From assembly GCA_008360975.2 (NCBI GenBank), contig CM039193.1, forward strand, positions 18,769,389-18,833,388: a DNA stretch of 64,000 nucleotides. Reading direction: 5' to 3'. Source of the DNA: Lichenostomus cassidix (lineage: Eukaryota; Chordata; Aves; Passeriformes; Meliphagidae). Within the stretch, counting starts at the first letter, position 1; the number at the start of each line of letters is the position of its first letter. Made by a program: the position numbers and the translations under genes. The notes beneath the pieces are model-generated. The model did not search any database. It was not told the DNA's origin and worked only from the letters and a program-made list of their open reading frames with translations. Shown here piece after piece: positions 51,701-63,900 of the stretch.

Positions 51701-54700
51701 GAATGAATGAATGATCTCATCATGGATTGCCCAACTCCAATACCAAACTGGAGACCTGAAGGATCCTACCAAAGGATATCCTTCAGAAATATATATATCT
51801 CAATGTTGTGTTAACCTTGGGTTTGAATGCTGCTTTCCCATTTACAGACAAATCGTTTTCAAACTGAAACAAATTAATAAAAGTCAACTTCCTCCGTATC
51901 TCCAGCACCACACTTGCACTGTAAGCTGCAGTTTGTACTGTAAGCAGTGACACAGGCTCTCTGTTCAAGCTGCCAGAACAGTTTAATAATGACAGTGGCA
52001 GAGCATTGGCACCAGTGTGCCAGGGAGGCTGGACAGAGGCACAGACCTGCTTGTTCACCATACAATTCAAATCTAAGGCTACAGAAACAAAACAATTCTA
52101 CACATTTGCTGGCCTGGTGCACAAACTGGTTTCCTGATTTCCTGAAGAAGCTCTGTTTGGCTTCCGGGACCCATTTTATCCAGGCAGGAGCAGCTGGGAT
52201 CTGCTTTGCTGAGTGCTGGAATCTTTTCTCAGTGGGCAAAGCAATTGAGATGAGGTATTGTGAGCAGAAGGACATGCAAGAGGATGATGTCACCATACCC
52301 AGAGTGCTGTAGGAGGTTGGATCATTCAGACAAATAACCACAGCTTGCCAGGGAAGGAAGCAAACACAGCAAACACTGCAGGCTCAGGGTCTCAGCCCTG
52401 ATACTGCTCCTGACCTCGAGCACCAATTCTGTGCTGTTCTGCCTCAAAGCAAGCCAGCAAACACTTCTGCTATTGATATGCAAACATGCACACCAGGCAT
52501 TTGCTTTATTCCAGCCTTCCCAGACCTGACACTGCCGTAGCAAACAGCTTGTACCAGGATGCAGAGAGCTCAGCCATGTGAACTGCTTGAGTTTTGCTCC
52601 TTTTGCATACTAACACTTTGTATTCTCCTACAGCTGATAGCTCCTTCATTCACTTCCACTGATGGCTGAGCTCTGGAGCCAAACAGAAGTTGCACATAAA
52701 TCTCCTCTGTGGTTTTCCTTATCTTTTGACAAAAAGAGTGGGTGTGAAGGCTGAACTGGAGAGCTGGAGCTGGGCTTTTGTTCAGTCCTCTGCAGGAAGG
52801 GGGACAAGAGCAAAACCAACACTTCTGGATCTGAAAAGGCTGGAGGCAGAGGGGTGCAGGCATCCAGTCAGGGACTGCTGCTGGTCAGAACTGGACTGGA
52901 ACTTCTGGGCTCTAACTTCTGGGGGAATACAGAATTCCAGCCCTTGTCCAACTGCAGAGTGCCTGAGCCAGCACTTGGGAGGGGACAAAGTCCTCTGCCT
53001 TTCTGTGCCCTGTCCATCCCACTGTCTACTCCAGAAATGTCTGGAATGTGAGTTCTGTGCTGACAGGGCTTGCTGAGAATGCTGGACATGGCCAGGTCAG
53101 TCCTGCTCAGTCACCCTGGGGAGTTCCACACTCCAGAGCAGCAGATCCTGCTGGAATCACAGACTTGGGGGCCTGCAGCACTGTGTGCTCCAAAGGCTGC
53201 TTGTCCTCCCTGGGATGCTGGGCCATCCCACAGGACATGTTCCTGGGCCCTCAGAGGCTGAGCAGGGTGAGCTGGGGCTCTGCGTGGTGCTGAGCCAACA
53301 CAACCACAATTCCTGAACCGTGCAGAGAGGAGATTAATGGAGCAGCCAGGCAGGAGCACTGGGAAGAGACAAAGTCCAGGGTGGGATGAAGTGACAAAAC
53401 AAATGGCACTACTGAGGAGTCCCATGACAACAGCGATCACAGCAACACACAAACAGGAAGGATAGGAAGAAGGAAGGAGAGCAGAGTGAAATTTAACCCT
53501 GCAATTATTTTCTTTGGCTCCCTTCCTTTCCACCCAGCCTTCCACACTCGTACCAGCAGGTTAATGTTACCATCACTGATCCCCAGCAATGCTTTAGAAA
53601 TTCATGTGTGCCACTGATTTAAGAGCATAATAGCCCAGATAAGCTCCTTTCTGGCACACAAATACCTTATGCTCAGACACACCAGGGTGTTGCTCTGCCC
53701 TCCCCATTTCCCATCTCATCACTTCTGTTACTGATAATGCAATGGTGGTTTACTTTTCCATTGGTCTATTCATCATGTTAATCAAGAGATGCAAAACATC
53801 ATGGTTGTACAAAAAGTGCCCCATAAAGAGTATCCAGCCAGTAAGGTCTGGTTACCAGGAAATATTTTCCTATGGCTCTTTGCTGGAAAGAAACACATCT
53901 GAGGCCACCCCTCCTTGGCAGCAGCTATCAAACAAGGAAAAAGAGAGCAGTGTCTGAAAGGAAATACAATTTTTTTCCCTTTTGGAACTGAATCCAAGAA
54001 TATTCTCTGGGTGAAGCCCCGTGGAAGGGGCAAACAGCTGAACCAACAGCTTTTACTGCACACTCTGAGTAACATAATAAACATACAACAGGCCACTTTC
54101 TCCAGCCACACTCTTTGATCCCTGCCTTCTCCTCTGCTGATTGCTGCCTTGAAGACTGTCTCCATTGATTCAATTCTTGGCTGAAATCTTAGGAAAATAC
54201 TGCTGAAGTGCACAACGTGAGTATGAAAGTATCTGCCTCGAGGTCATCACAACTGACCCCTGGGAGGCTGTTGGGGTTTGTCCTTCAGGGTGATCCCACC
54301 ACAGCTGTGCTGCTGCTGCTTTCTGCCTCTGCAGACTGGACACAGCACTGCACTAATGCTGGACAAAACTGGGAGGACTGGGAAAAATCCTTTTGCTGAG
54401 TGTCCTTCCTCTGTGTGTCTGGAGATATTGGCATTTTCCACTCTTTCAATTGCTGTGCTCGTTCTGGAGAGTTCAAGGCAGTGCAGCTGTGCTTCCCCTG
54501 GATTTTAACAACACCCAGAAGGAGCAGGATGCAGGCAATGCTGTAATGTGGAACACGTGATTACACCCACTTCTGTCATCCTGGCAGCTCAGCACTGCCT
54601 GCAAGACACTGAGGGCATCTCACTGCGAGAGCTGCTTGCACCCAAAAGAGCTAAAAATGTTTGCCAGACGCCGTGTTCTGCAGCTCTCACTGCACACACA

Positions 54701-54854
54701 AAAATCACACCTGGAAAAATCCATTTCTCTATCTCACTGATCTAGCCTGTGAAACTGATCCTGCCTAGTGCTTCCAGGCTGTTGGGAGAGCACAGAACTG
54801 AAATTAGGATCTCTAAAATCCAACTCTTCCTCTGATATCAACTTTCCTCTGCAG

Positions 54855-54915
54855 CTGAACAAACCATTCTCTCCTTTCCTCTCCTCAGTCTTTCCATCTG
54901 GAAAATGAAGACATT
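54855..54915 (+). mobile_element. Possible MIR-like SINE fragment
   Basis: CCTCAGTCTTTCCATCTGGA followed by AAATGAAGAC resembles MIR CCTCAGTTTCCTCATCTGTAAAATGGGGAT. Upstream, CTGAACAAACC...CTCCTTTCCTC sits where MIR has its AAGTCACTTAACCTCT region. Divergence is high. Confidence 0.4.
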
Positions 54916-57900
54916 TGCATCTGTGCTGTGGGTGCCTGTGCTGTGCATTTCAATCAGCAAATGTCCATAAAAATCATTTCAGGAGCAAAAGCTACATAGT
55001 TCTTATTTAATACATTCATTTGTATTTTTGTAAAGCAAAACAAAACCCAGCAAAGCCCACAAACCTAGGATCATTCATCAAGGATCTAATCCAGAGTGCA
55101 TGGAATTAATTTTCCTTAAGGTTATGGCACAAGCACCTCAGGCCTGATATTAAATCTGAAGGAGTTCTTATTGCAGCTCCAGATGAGCATCTACCAGCTA
55201 TCACAACAGATCAAATGATAACGGGCAGCAGATTTAACTCTCCTCCCCCTCCTCCAAACCACACCCAGTGCTGTGCCTCTGAATACCACTGCCCTGAGCT
55301 GGGACTGTCAGCAGCCACATCAGCACCTCGTGCTGGAAAAGGCTGCTGCACCCCTGGCAGCACCAGCTCGGTGCATGATCCCACTGCCCACTCTAGAAAA
55401 CTTCTGACTGAGTGGCAAAAACACTTCCTAAACTCCAGGCTGCTCAGTCCTCACATGTACAAGGTCTGGGATTTTTTTTCCAGGACCTAAAGGAATGAGG
55501 AGCCTGGATTAAACTGAATTTCAGCAGGATTTTTCACGTTGGTGAATGCAGCTGCTGGAGGAAGCAGCAAGCTAAGCTGTTTCTTGCAAGAGGCACAGAC
55601 ATACAGTTTTGCCTTGCTGAAAAGCAATTTTTTTTTTTAAGTTGTTTTTTTCCTTGTCATCTCCCTTCTCATGCTTCAGGAGGTGACTTCATTTTCCAAA
55701 GGGCACAGCACAGCAGCCTGGCAACCTTTGACAAATCTCGAGTTCTTGCTTCTGAAGGAGTCTCGTCTAACAAATCCAGAGGCTTCTGCCTGGGAGAAGT
55801 CTCAGAACAAGATCCAACCTGCCTGCAATTATTCCTAAATAAAAATTCTCTCCTGGGAAAGGTGAATTTCTTTCCGTAGCTTTTCAGTTCCCTGCAGAGC
55901 AAGCACTGGGGAGGGAGTGATGTCCAAACGTTGTGAGCTCAACACTACAACTGCCCAATTCACCTATTTAAACCTCCAGCTGCCTCCATGTCACTGAGCT
56001 CCTGGCTGTCCTTGCTGAGGATGCATTTCTTGCTGTGACAGCATTGCCATTCACAGGCAAGAGTTTAAAAAATGATGGCTGTCCATGGAATCTGCCCCAG
56101 CAAAGAAACACCAGAAACACCCTTCCCCTCCCTGCACTAATATTAATTAGAATATTATTCTAGTATCGAATTATATTCTAATTATTTATAAATACAAGAC
56201 CTCAATTTTTTTCTTAAGCTGCAGACCAGTATCTTTTAGTCCCATTTAGTTGAGAAACCCCCCTTTTTTAACTTAGTTATTAAAAAAAAATAGAGAAAAA
56301 GCCCCTAGATTATTGCTTTGAAATGGTACCAATTGATAATTTAGTGGGAAAAAAAGCAATTTTTAGTGGTGTTTATGAGTATTTTTCTCTTCCTCAAACA
56401 CTTCAAAAAGCACAAAGCAGAGTTTCTCTTGCTGGCTGGACCCATGGGTGCTGCACATGGGTGAGGTGAGTGAGCCATCCCTCAGGAGCCCAGCAAACAC
56501 CCTGGCAGACACTTCCTAAAGCCCTGCACTGGCAGGGAAGAGCAGTGCCCACATTCCTGGGCTACATGAGGCCTGGGAAAACACAGGAGAAGGGGAGGGT
56601 TTGGAGCTGCAGGAAGCTGAGTGTCTCTGTGACCTTCCCTGAGCACCTGTGCCTCAGCCCAAACCCCTCCAACCCACCTGGCACCTCTCAGGCTGCTTAA
56701 AGACCTTTGCATTTCGGTGCCACTGCCATTCCACCCCAAACCTGCTGCCCAAGGAATCCTCACTGTGCACACAACTTGGGGCCAAATCCATGGGGCTCAT
56801 CCCCAGCCCTGTGCCACAGCACAGAGACACTGCTGGCATTTCTGTCTGTGACATATCTATGACAGCTCAAGGTGTTTCTCATTCTGTCACTGAAGATTCC
56901 CATAAAACAGCACTCTGGCTAGGAATTTTAACTTTAACTTAGCTTATGAGTTCAGGGGATTTTTCCTCCCTTCACTTCCAGCTGCATGTGGAAATTCAGA
57001 GCTCCAGAAGAGCACCAGCTCCAAATCAAACTGCTGTGGAAAGCCTGACAGCATCGACTGTGACTCCATGACTTTTTGACAAGCAGCTCCTCGAGACCTT
57101 GGGTTTTAAAATGGGAATCTTGCAACTTCCTGCCCCGGTGCTGAGCTCTGATTGCTGCTTCCCTTGTTCTGACCATTCTGCAGCTTTCAGGGAACACGGT
57201 CAAACCAAACCCAAAGCACTTTCAAGTAACTGGTACTTGGCAAACCCAGCAACTATTAATACCTCATTAAAATAAAAACATATTAATCTACTATCATTAA
57301 TCTCTCTTAAATCCAATGACCCTGACTGGAATTAACAAAATTGTTGTAAAAATATATTAAGCCCAAGAAATGTATGACATATACTACGAGCTATAAAAAA
57401 ATGAGCTAAGCCCCCAAAGTGCCAAGCCCTTCCCCAGAGATGCCCCAGGCAGCCCTTACATAAGGACACATCACCTATGGACACAGCCCAGTGCCAGGGC
57501 ACTGCCTGGGGAACTCTGCTGAGAATCCATTCCCATGGCTGTCCCACGAATCCACACCTTCCTATGGACACCACAGCCAGCAGATCGATTTTTATAAACC
57601 TGAGCCACACTCATGGTTTGCATAAACCCCTCCTTCAGCAACTGCATAGATGCAGCGATGGAACCGAAACATTCTGCTCCCTCTGCTGTAGGATTGTTTA
57701 TTGTTCTGATGATTTATTTTAAAGCAGATACACAAAGAGGGATAAATACATCCAGCAACAAAATCAACAGAAATTCACCCGAAGGGATTCAGGGTGGGCA
57801 CGGGCTTGATTGACTAAATGCAAATAAGAAATCTGAACCTCCAGCCCGGAATCAATGCGAGCAATCTACATAACAGAGCACATCAGCTGCGATGATTAAC

Positions 57901-58247
57901 ACCCTTATTTTTCTGCTGAGAACTTGATATGCATTTATAAGGATGAAACACGACATTCCGTTAATTCCAGCAAGTTAAATGGATAGCTCTGCCTCGAAAA
58001 GCCTGGCGCTCTATCTTTACCAGGGAAGCAAAACCTTTGTACATGACTACTTCAGGCATAACAGAAAGCAGTATAATTAGCCAATGTCATTTTCTGCACC
58101 CAGAACGCCCGGGATTGCCTTCCCCAGCCCAATGCATGCACAAACAGAATTTACTGATATTTCCCCCCACCGCTAGCCCGACACATTAAATCATCTCCGT
58201 AGCGAAGCTCCTGCTGCAGCAACTTCTGCACTGCATCATTCACCTAC

Positions 58248-58259
58248 CTCTGACTTCAT
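58248..58259 (-). other. Candidate start codon and splice donor in the distal CpG island
   Basis: On the minus strand ATG AAG TCA GAG is followed directly by GTAGGTGAAT, a good donor. The four codons end in phase 0. IQSEC1 exon 2 needs a two-base overhang, so direct splicing would be out of frame. Translation from this ATG into IQSEC1 would require a further exon, or the exon would have to serve as 5'UTR only. Confidence 0.25.
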
Positions 58260-58700
58260 TGTTCCGCGGGCCGCGAAGAAATAAAACCGAACACCCAGGT
58301 GGAGCTGTCACAGTTTCCCTTTGCGGAAGATGTGCGGCGAGAGCGGCGAAAGCTCCGGCGGGCGCTGCCGGGCTGGGAGCCGGGCTGGGAGCCGGGCAGC
58401 GCAGGGCTGGGGGCTGGCCGGGCTGCCGTGCTGCTCAGCACATTTGCCGAGCATGGTGCGAGGGGTGGCCCCACGGGCAGCCCCAGCCCGGCTGCGAGGC
58501 ACAGCCCCGTGCAGCTGTGCGCGAACAGCCGCACTGCAAGGTCAGCGCCCCGCCAGCCCTGCAGCGCCCCGGCAGCCGACGGGAGCTCTCCCGAGATGCT
58601 GCTGCTGCCCGAGCTTCCCCACCGCTCAGCCGCTTCCTCATTTCCATGCTAATTCCCAGGTAATAGTCGCCTCCTGCACTGCTCAGCCCAAAATGGAGTA
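58250..58700. promoter_or_regulatory. Second CpG island, possible distal promoter
   Basis: A compact GC- and CpG-rich block (CCGCGGGCCGCG at the left edge, GCGGCGAGAGCGGCGAAAGC inside), standing alone in AT-richer DNA. It includes two 12-bp copies of GGGCTGGGAGCC at 58370-58393. On the minus strand a possible short first exon ends at a GAG|GTAGGT donor (58248/58247). On the plus strand a CCCAG|GTAATAG donor-like site occurs at 58659/58660. Direction of transcription is therefore unresolved. An alternative IQSEC1 first exon is the simplest idea, since the gene lies downstream on the minus strand, but no known IQSEC1 N-terminal peptide is visible here. Confidence 0.6.
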
Positions 58701-58950
58701 TTATTATTAGCAACTCGGAATTTGGAACGATACTGGCGATGCGGAAGCAGCAAAACGCTGTAGTGTAACTTTCACGCCCGAGCAGAAAGTGTTTTGTCTT
58801 CCAATTGTAATTTTATTCGTGATTATTTTTCCTCTGGATTATCCTCTTAAACACCACTAAACCAGACAGAACATATATCAGCCCCTCTGATATCCACAGT
58901 ATTCCCTGGACCTGCCCTGGCCTTTGGCAGCTTTTTGCATGGCACAGGAA

Positions 58951-59080
58951 AGGCTGAGGTTGTGCAATGAGCTGGCTGGGGCTCACTGGAGGAAGGCACC
59001 CATCATCCTCCCTGTTAGACCCCAAAACCCCAAAGGCTGATCTGTTTTACACTCTGGGAACAGCTCAGCACCTCTGAGTC
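58951..59080 (+). repeat. Unclassified dispersed repeat, copy A
   Basis: Shares with 61146-61261 the 14-mer AATGAGCTGGCTGG (58966-58979) and the 16-mer CACTCTGGGAACAGCT (59050-59065), at similar spacing and in the same order and orientation. Patchy similarity lies between them (CATCCTCC..CC..AGACCCC). I cannot assign it to a known family. Confidence 0.6.
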
Positions 59081-61145
59081 AAAAATGTATGGTCAAGCTG
59101 CTCCTGCTCCCAGAGAAAACAACTTTCCCTCCCTCTCTCCTTTTCTGCAGAACCATCTCCTTCACCACTGAAATGCACGTTCTGTGTTTGTGTTTTTGGG
59201 GCATTTCAGTGCAGCTTAAACTAAACCCCAGAGCACAGGTCAGATCACTGATGTTTCTGGGTGTAGGGCAGCCCAAAGTAGTTTAGGCTTTAAAGTAATG
59301 GATTACATGAAAAAACCACTCTGTTTATGCTGTTTCTGGTGAAAGTTGAGCTGAGCTTTCACTGAAGTCCATGTGCTCTTCAGCACAGTCTCAGCACAGA
59401 CTCTTCCAGTGATGCTCACCAGTTGTCATGGTTGAAATTCAAACAGCAGCAAATCACAGACATGTAAGGAAAACAGTAAATCAGGATCTGTCCAACCAAC
59501 TACCAGATCTCTTCCACTTTCACAGAGCAATCCCTTGAAAAGGGAACTTTCTGAACAAAATTTTTCTGTTACTTTTCTGGAGTTTTGCAAATGTGGGTGC
59601 AGGTCAGGAATTTGCTATCAGGAGTATAATCCACAGAAACAGTATCTGAAGCACTTTGTGCAGCCTCTGCTACCTGTCAGCCATCTGTGCAGCACGTGCT
59701 GCGATGGTATCTGACTGCATAATCCTACTGACTGCACTTAGCCAGAGGTAGGGAAGTGCCCTGTCCCTGTCTGGGACAGAAATACCACAAGTTCAGCTGA
59801 GCTGAACTCGGAGCCCAAGGCTTTTACAGCCCTTTTCTCAAATCACAGAAAGGGTTTCTGTGTACTGATTCAGTTCTTACTCCTCTGATATAATCACTGT
59901 ATTTCATACAGCTCTGTTAGTTTTCTGGGCTGACGTTACCAGTGGTGACTTTCAAAGGAACTGAGGAGGGCTGGAAGCTCTTCCAAGGCCTGGGAAGCAC
60001 AGCAGAGTGTGACTCAGGATTGCCAGATGAGGTGTTCCCCTTGTGACAAACCCTCCCCAGGTCCCTGATAACCAGGGGCTGCACCAGGCTGTCAGTCCCA
60101 AACTCCCTGTACCAAACTCATGTCATGGGTTGGCTGTTCCCTTTCCTTCCCTGTTTTTTGTCCTGGCCCCTCCACATGGACAGGAAATCTTTCTGCTTTG
60201 CTGTCTCAGGCTTTGCTCCTTCCCACAGCTCCTTCCTATCACCCCAAGCTCTCAGTTCTCCTCTGCAGGGACACATAGAGCAGGTGCTTTTAGGCATTTT
60301 TCATCCCTTTAGGAAGAAATATATCCCCTTTTAGGAGAAATATAGTGTTCCAAGGGCCTGGGAGCTGAGGTGTGTTTGGGACAAAGCCCCATGCAGCCAG
60401 GTGAGCTCCCTGCAGGGCCATGGCCATGAGCAGCCTGTGCCCTCCAACAGGGAAATGTGGCCACACAAAACCAGCAGGAAGATCGCTGGGATGGGAAACA
60501 CAGAACCACAAAGGATGCAGGAGCACCCCTGTGTGCTGAGCTCCTGAATCCTCATCCTTCTCAGGTACTCCTTTGGCACAAGCCCAAGCTCTCCAGTGCA
60601 GCCAGGATCCTTTCCTGTCTCCCTGCGTGAGATCTCACTGAGATGACAGAGAGACACTTCTGCACAGACGTGACCTGGGACAGGTTTCCTTCTCCATCTT
60701 TGCCATGTCATCTGTCACTGAACAGCAGGATGCTCTCCCTTCCAGAGTTCAAGGTCAAAACACACCCAACCCAAAATCTCACACATCTTCCCAGTGGCTG
60801 AGGCACTTCCTGCATCCTCCTGCACTGCCTCTGGAATGGATTTCCAGCAAAGAAAGGAAAAAAGAGCAGGAAAAAATCCCTAAAAAATCGGAGTGTGCTG
60901 CCTCTCCACAATCTGAGAACTATCAATCCACACCAGAGGTCCTTACAAGCCTACTTCAGCTTCCCCTGAGGAAAAACTGGAGATGATTTTTACTCCCTTC
61001 TGTTAAGCACTTCTGAGATTTTCAATGCAAAGATGCTGAATAAGTGCAAAAATGTTATTGAAATACACATTGTCTATCACTGTTGCAATAATTAGAATAA
61101 AACCCAAGAGTGTCAAGGCTGCAAGTTCCAGAGCAACTGGAGTGG

Positions 61146-61261
61146 AGTGAGGCTGTGTAATGAGCTGGCTGGAGGAGTCATCCATCCTCCTGCTCCCTCA
61201 GACCCCCAAGCTGCAAACCTGATCCCTTTTTCACTCTGGGAACAGCTTGGCTGCTCTGTGT
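61146..61261 (+). repeat. Unclassified dispersed repeat, copy B
   Basis: Matches 58951-59080: AATGAGCTGGCTGG at 61159-61172 and CACTCTGGGAACAGCT at 61232-61247. The distance between the blocks is 73 bp here and 84 bp in copy A, so indels separate them. The two copies are about 2.2 kb apart, in direct orientation. Confidence 0.6.
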
Positions 61262-63844
61262 TATTTTTACTGCACTGCTGAATTTGTTTGGGGAGATGGA
61301 GGAGGTCATTGTTTCGTAAGAGCTGATTCACTTCTCCTTATGTTTTCATCCTGAAGCCTCGCAGTAATTCTGTGGCCTCAGCCTGTTTGGAAGCACATTG
61401 GCTGTGATGTCACTACGAGGATTTTGACCTTCAGAGGCAGAAAACCTCACAGTGTGGAGCTCAGACACCTGGGATTAGGCAGGATTAGGATTTCCATCAG
61501 GGAAAACTAGTCAGAGCATGAGTCCAAAAGGGCTTTGTGGTCCCAGGAAAGGGAGTGTTTGCAGAAATCCTGATTAAAGTTGTGGAATGACACTGGAGTG
61601 GCTGGTTTGCTCTAAAAGTGTCATTTGCACCATTTACATCAGCTAAAAGTCTAGCACTTTCTCAGGGGAGTTCTCCCTCAAAGTCAAAGCAGACAAAGCT
61701 CAACACCATGTAATTCTGAGCTCACTTTTATTTACCTCTGTAAACGCAGGGAAATGCTACCAAGCATTTATCAGAATTATCCTGGTCCTAAACCAGACCC
61801 ACAGACAAGTTAAAAGTGCCAAAAGCTTTGCCTTGACTGGCTGCAGATTGCAAATTGCAGCTAAAAGGTCACCAATCTGAAAGGTGCTTTCTTCCTGCCC
61901 CTGGGCTCACCAGCTCCTGTGCACAGCTCCCAGCCTGTGCCTGACATCTCCAGCAGTGTGCAATGAGACAGAGGAGCCAGCTTGGTCCTGTGTAACTGAT
62001 GCCTAAATAGGCTTACTGAAAACAGAGGCTAAACAGAGGCTAAACAAAGTTAAGAGAAAAAAATAACAGTTAAATTCATTGAAGGCCTTCAGGTGCATTC
62101 AGAGCAGACAAAGCCTCCCCAGGGGCTACACCCAAAATGGACAGCAGGTCATGAGTTTTTCATACTTTATAAGATTTGTCCATTTGCATATCAGGAGTTA
62201 ATCCTCCAATTACAGCTTCAGGTGATGAAGTCAATTACCCCAAATTTGCTCCCCCAATTCAGTGCTGTTTACATATCTTGGGGCTCTGAGACAGTGAGGT
62301 GTCCTTGAATTTTGAGCTTAGAGAAATTGTTTTGTCTAAAAATGCTGAGAACAGTAGCTCAGCACCCTGTATGGAGCCTAGAGTTACACACTGCAGGATT
62401 ACAGATACATGGAAAATACAGAAGCCAAAATCCTAAGGCATCATAACCACTGAACCAATCCCCACTGGAGCCCTCCTGACCCTGCCTCAGGCACAGGCAC
62501 AGACAGAGCCCACGGCCTGGGGATTTGATGTTTTAACACAGCCTAAGGAAACAATTCCAAGCTCTTCCCTGACAAGAACATGTTCTGTACCAGCTCTGCC
62601 TTGTCTCCAAGCAGCTGGAGAGCCAAGGCTCCTGCTCTGCCACCAGTGACCATCACTGCCTCTACACAACCAAGAAGAGACCAAGCCATTCCCACTTGTT
62701 TCCTTGGCAAACCTTAGTCTTGGACGTTGGATCATGGCCACGCATTGCCTTGGTTCTCCAGCACTACTGATTGCAACCCAGAGCAAAACCACTCTGGCTG
62801 AGCCTGTCCAATTCAGCATTGCAGTGCCTGGACTGGAGATACCTGGGCTGGGATGGATTCAATGCCCTGAGGTGAAGTGTGAGGTGTCCTGGCTCCAGTG
62901 CCTGACCAGGATGTTTCTCTAGCCTATAAATACAACTGCAAAAGGTCTTGGCACCTTCATGAATCCAGAACACCTTCCCTATATATTCCATAAGCATATT
63001 AATGAAAGCAGATGAACTCAAGCAAATGTTACCTGCTGGGTGCACCAATTATGGCCTCTGAGAGTTATAGGGGTTGAAATGAATTCACTCTTGAGTAATT
63101 TATTTTCACTACGATTTTTTCACCATAATCTCACAGGATTTGGTTTTCAAGATGAATTCAGATTAAATCTTTTCATTCTGGACTACTGCCTGCCCAAACA
63201 GAGCTGAAGGTAACATGTCTGTGCTGTCACACACAGTGCCTTTTCAGTCACCTTCAGAATAATGCCCAGGCAAGTGGTAAGAAATCACAGCACAGAAGGC
63301 TGGGAATTAGAGGACAGATAGCAGCTTCAGCTCTATTGCTGGCAATAATTTAGCACCAGCAATGGAGACATGCAAGAACATCAAGCCAGATGATTTCATT
63401 GCTGCTGTCTGTGGAAACAGAGATGAATCCTGGAGTTGACACCTTCCAGCTTGACTGCAAGAGGAGAGACTGCTGGGGACTGGAACAGAGCTCAGCCACT
63501 GCTGGGCTCCATGAAAACCCATGTCTTTGGGAAACAGAGAAATGTGTTCCTTGTGTATGTTTTAATTTTCATCTTGGCTGTTTGAGCTGCAGAACAGCAG
63601 TGAGTGACAGGGGCTGAGGGGGGAAGCTCCACACTGAGGTTGCTGGGGATCCTTTGCACCTTGCTTGCCCCTCCTGAGGTTTGAGGCTTTACTTCAGTGA
63701 AAAACTTCAGAGAAACCTGCTCTGCAGACAAGGACTCTGTGGTGCTGCAACACCTGAAATGGTGTAAAACACCCCACACTGCAGAGAACGAGCTGCCAGC
63801 CATCAGCACTGACTGAGGGAGGGGAACAGCCCTTAGCACTGGCT

Positions 63845-63900
63845 GTGCTTCACAGATGGGGAAACTGAGGCAAAAAACAGAGACAAGAATTTGGGTTAAA
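63845..63900 (-). mobile_element. MIR-like SINE core fragment
   Basis: CACAGATGGGGAAACTGAGG (63851-63870), followed by CA...ACAGAGACAAGAATTTGGGTT, matches the MIR segment usually read as TTACAGATGAGGAAACTGAGGC. This is the antisense of the MIR 3' part. MIRs are ancient and sparse in birds. Only about 25 bp is strongly similar, so chance cannot be fully excluded. Confidence 0.5.

Larger units (their letters stand above)
28470..58240. other. Gene-poor region upstream of the IQSEC1 short-isoform exon
   Basis: About 30 kb with no recognisable coding exon on either strand. Open frames are at most about 155 codons, lack family motifs and look random. It contains the 73-bp duplication near 46.5 kb, a CR1 tail near 46.13 kb, a possible MIR near 54.9 kb, microsatellites at 34.2 and 36.7 kb, and a small palindrome at 48.7 kb. 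If the CpG island near 58.3 kb is a distal IQSEC1 promoter, this stretch would be a long first intron. Otherwise it is intergenic. Base composition is AT-rich to about 45 kb and then becomes somewhat more GC-rich. Confidence 0.7.

Noticed and set aside
51756..51786. 9-bp inverted repeat (CTGAAGGAT / ATCCTTCAG)
   Set aside because: Short arms with a 13-nt loop are common by chance, and there is no other signal around it.
51874..52341. Minus-strand 155-codon open frame
   Set aside because: Cys-rich by composition only. There is no motif, no splice context and no CpG island. It is expected by chance in 64 kb.
58259..58663. Overlapping open frames of about 90-134 codons in the distal CpG island
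   Set aside because: All are Ala/Gly/Arg-rich and present in several frames on both strands, as random GC-rich DNA gives. None matches an IQSEC1 alternative N-terminus I know.
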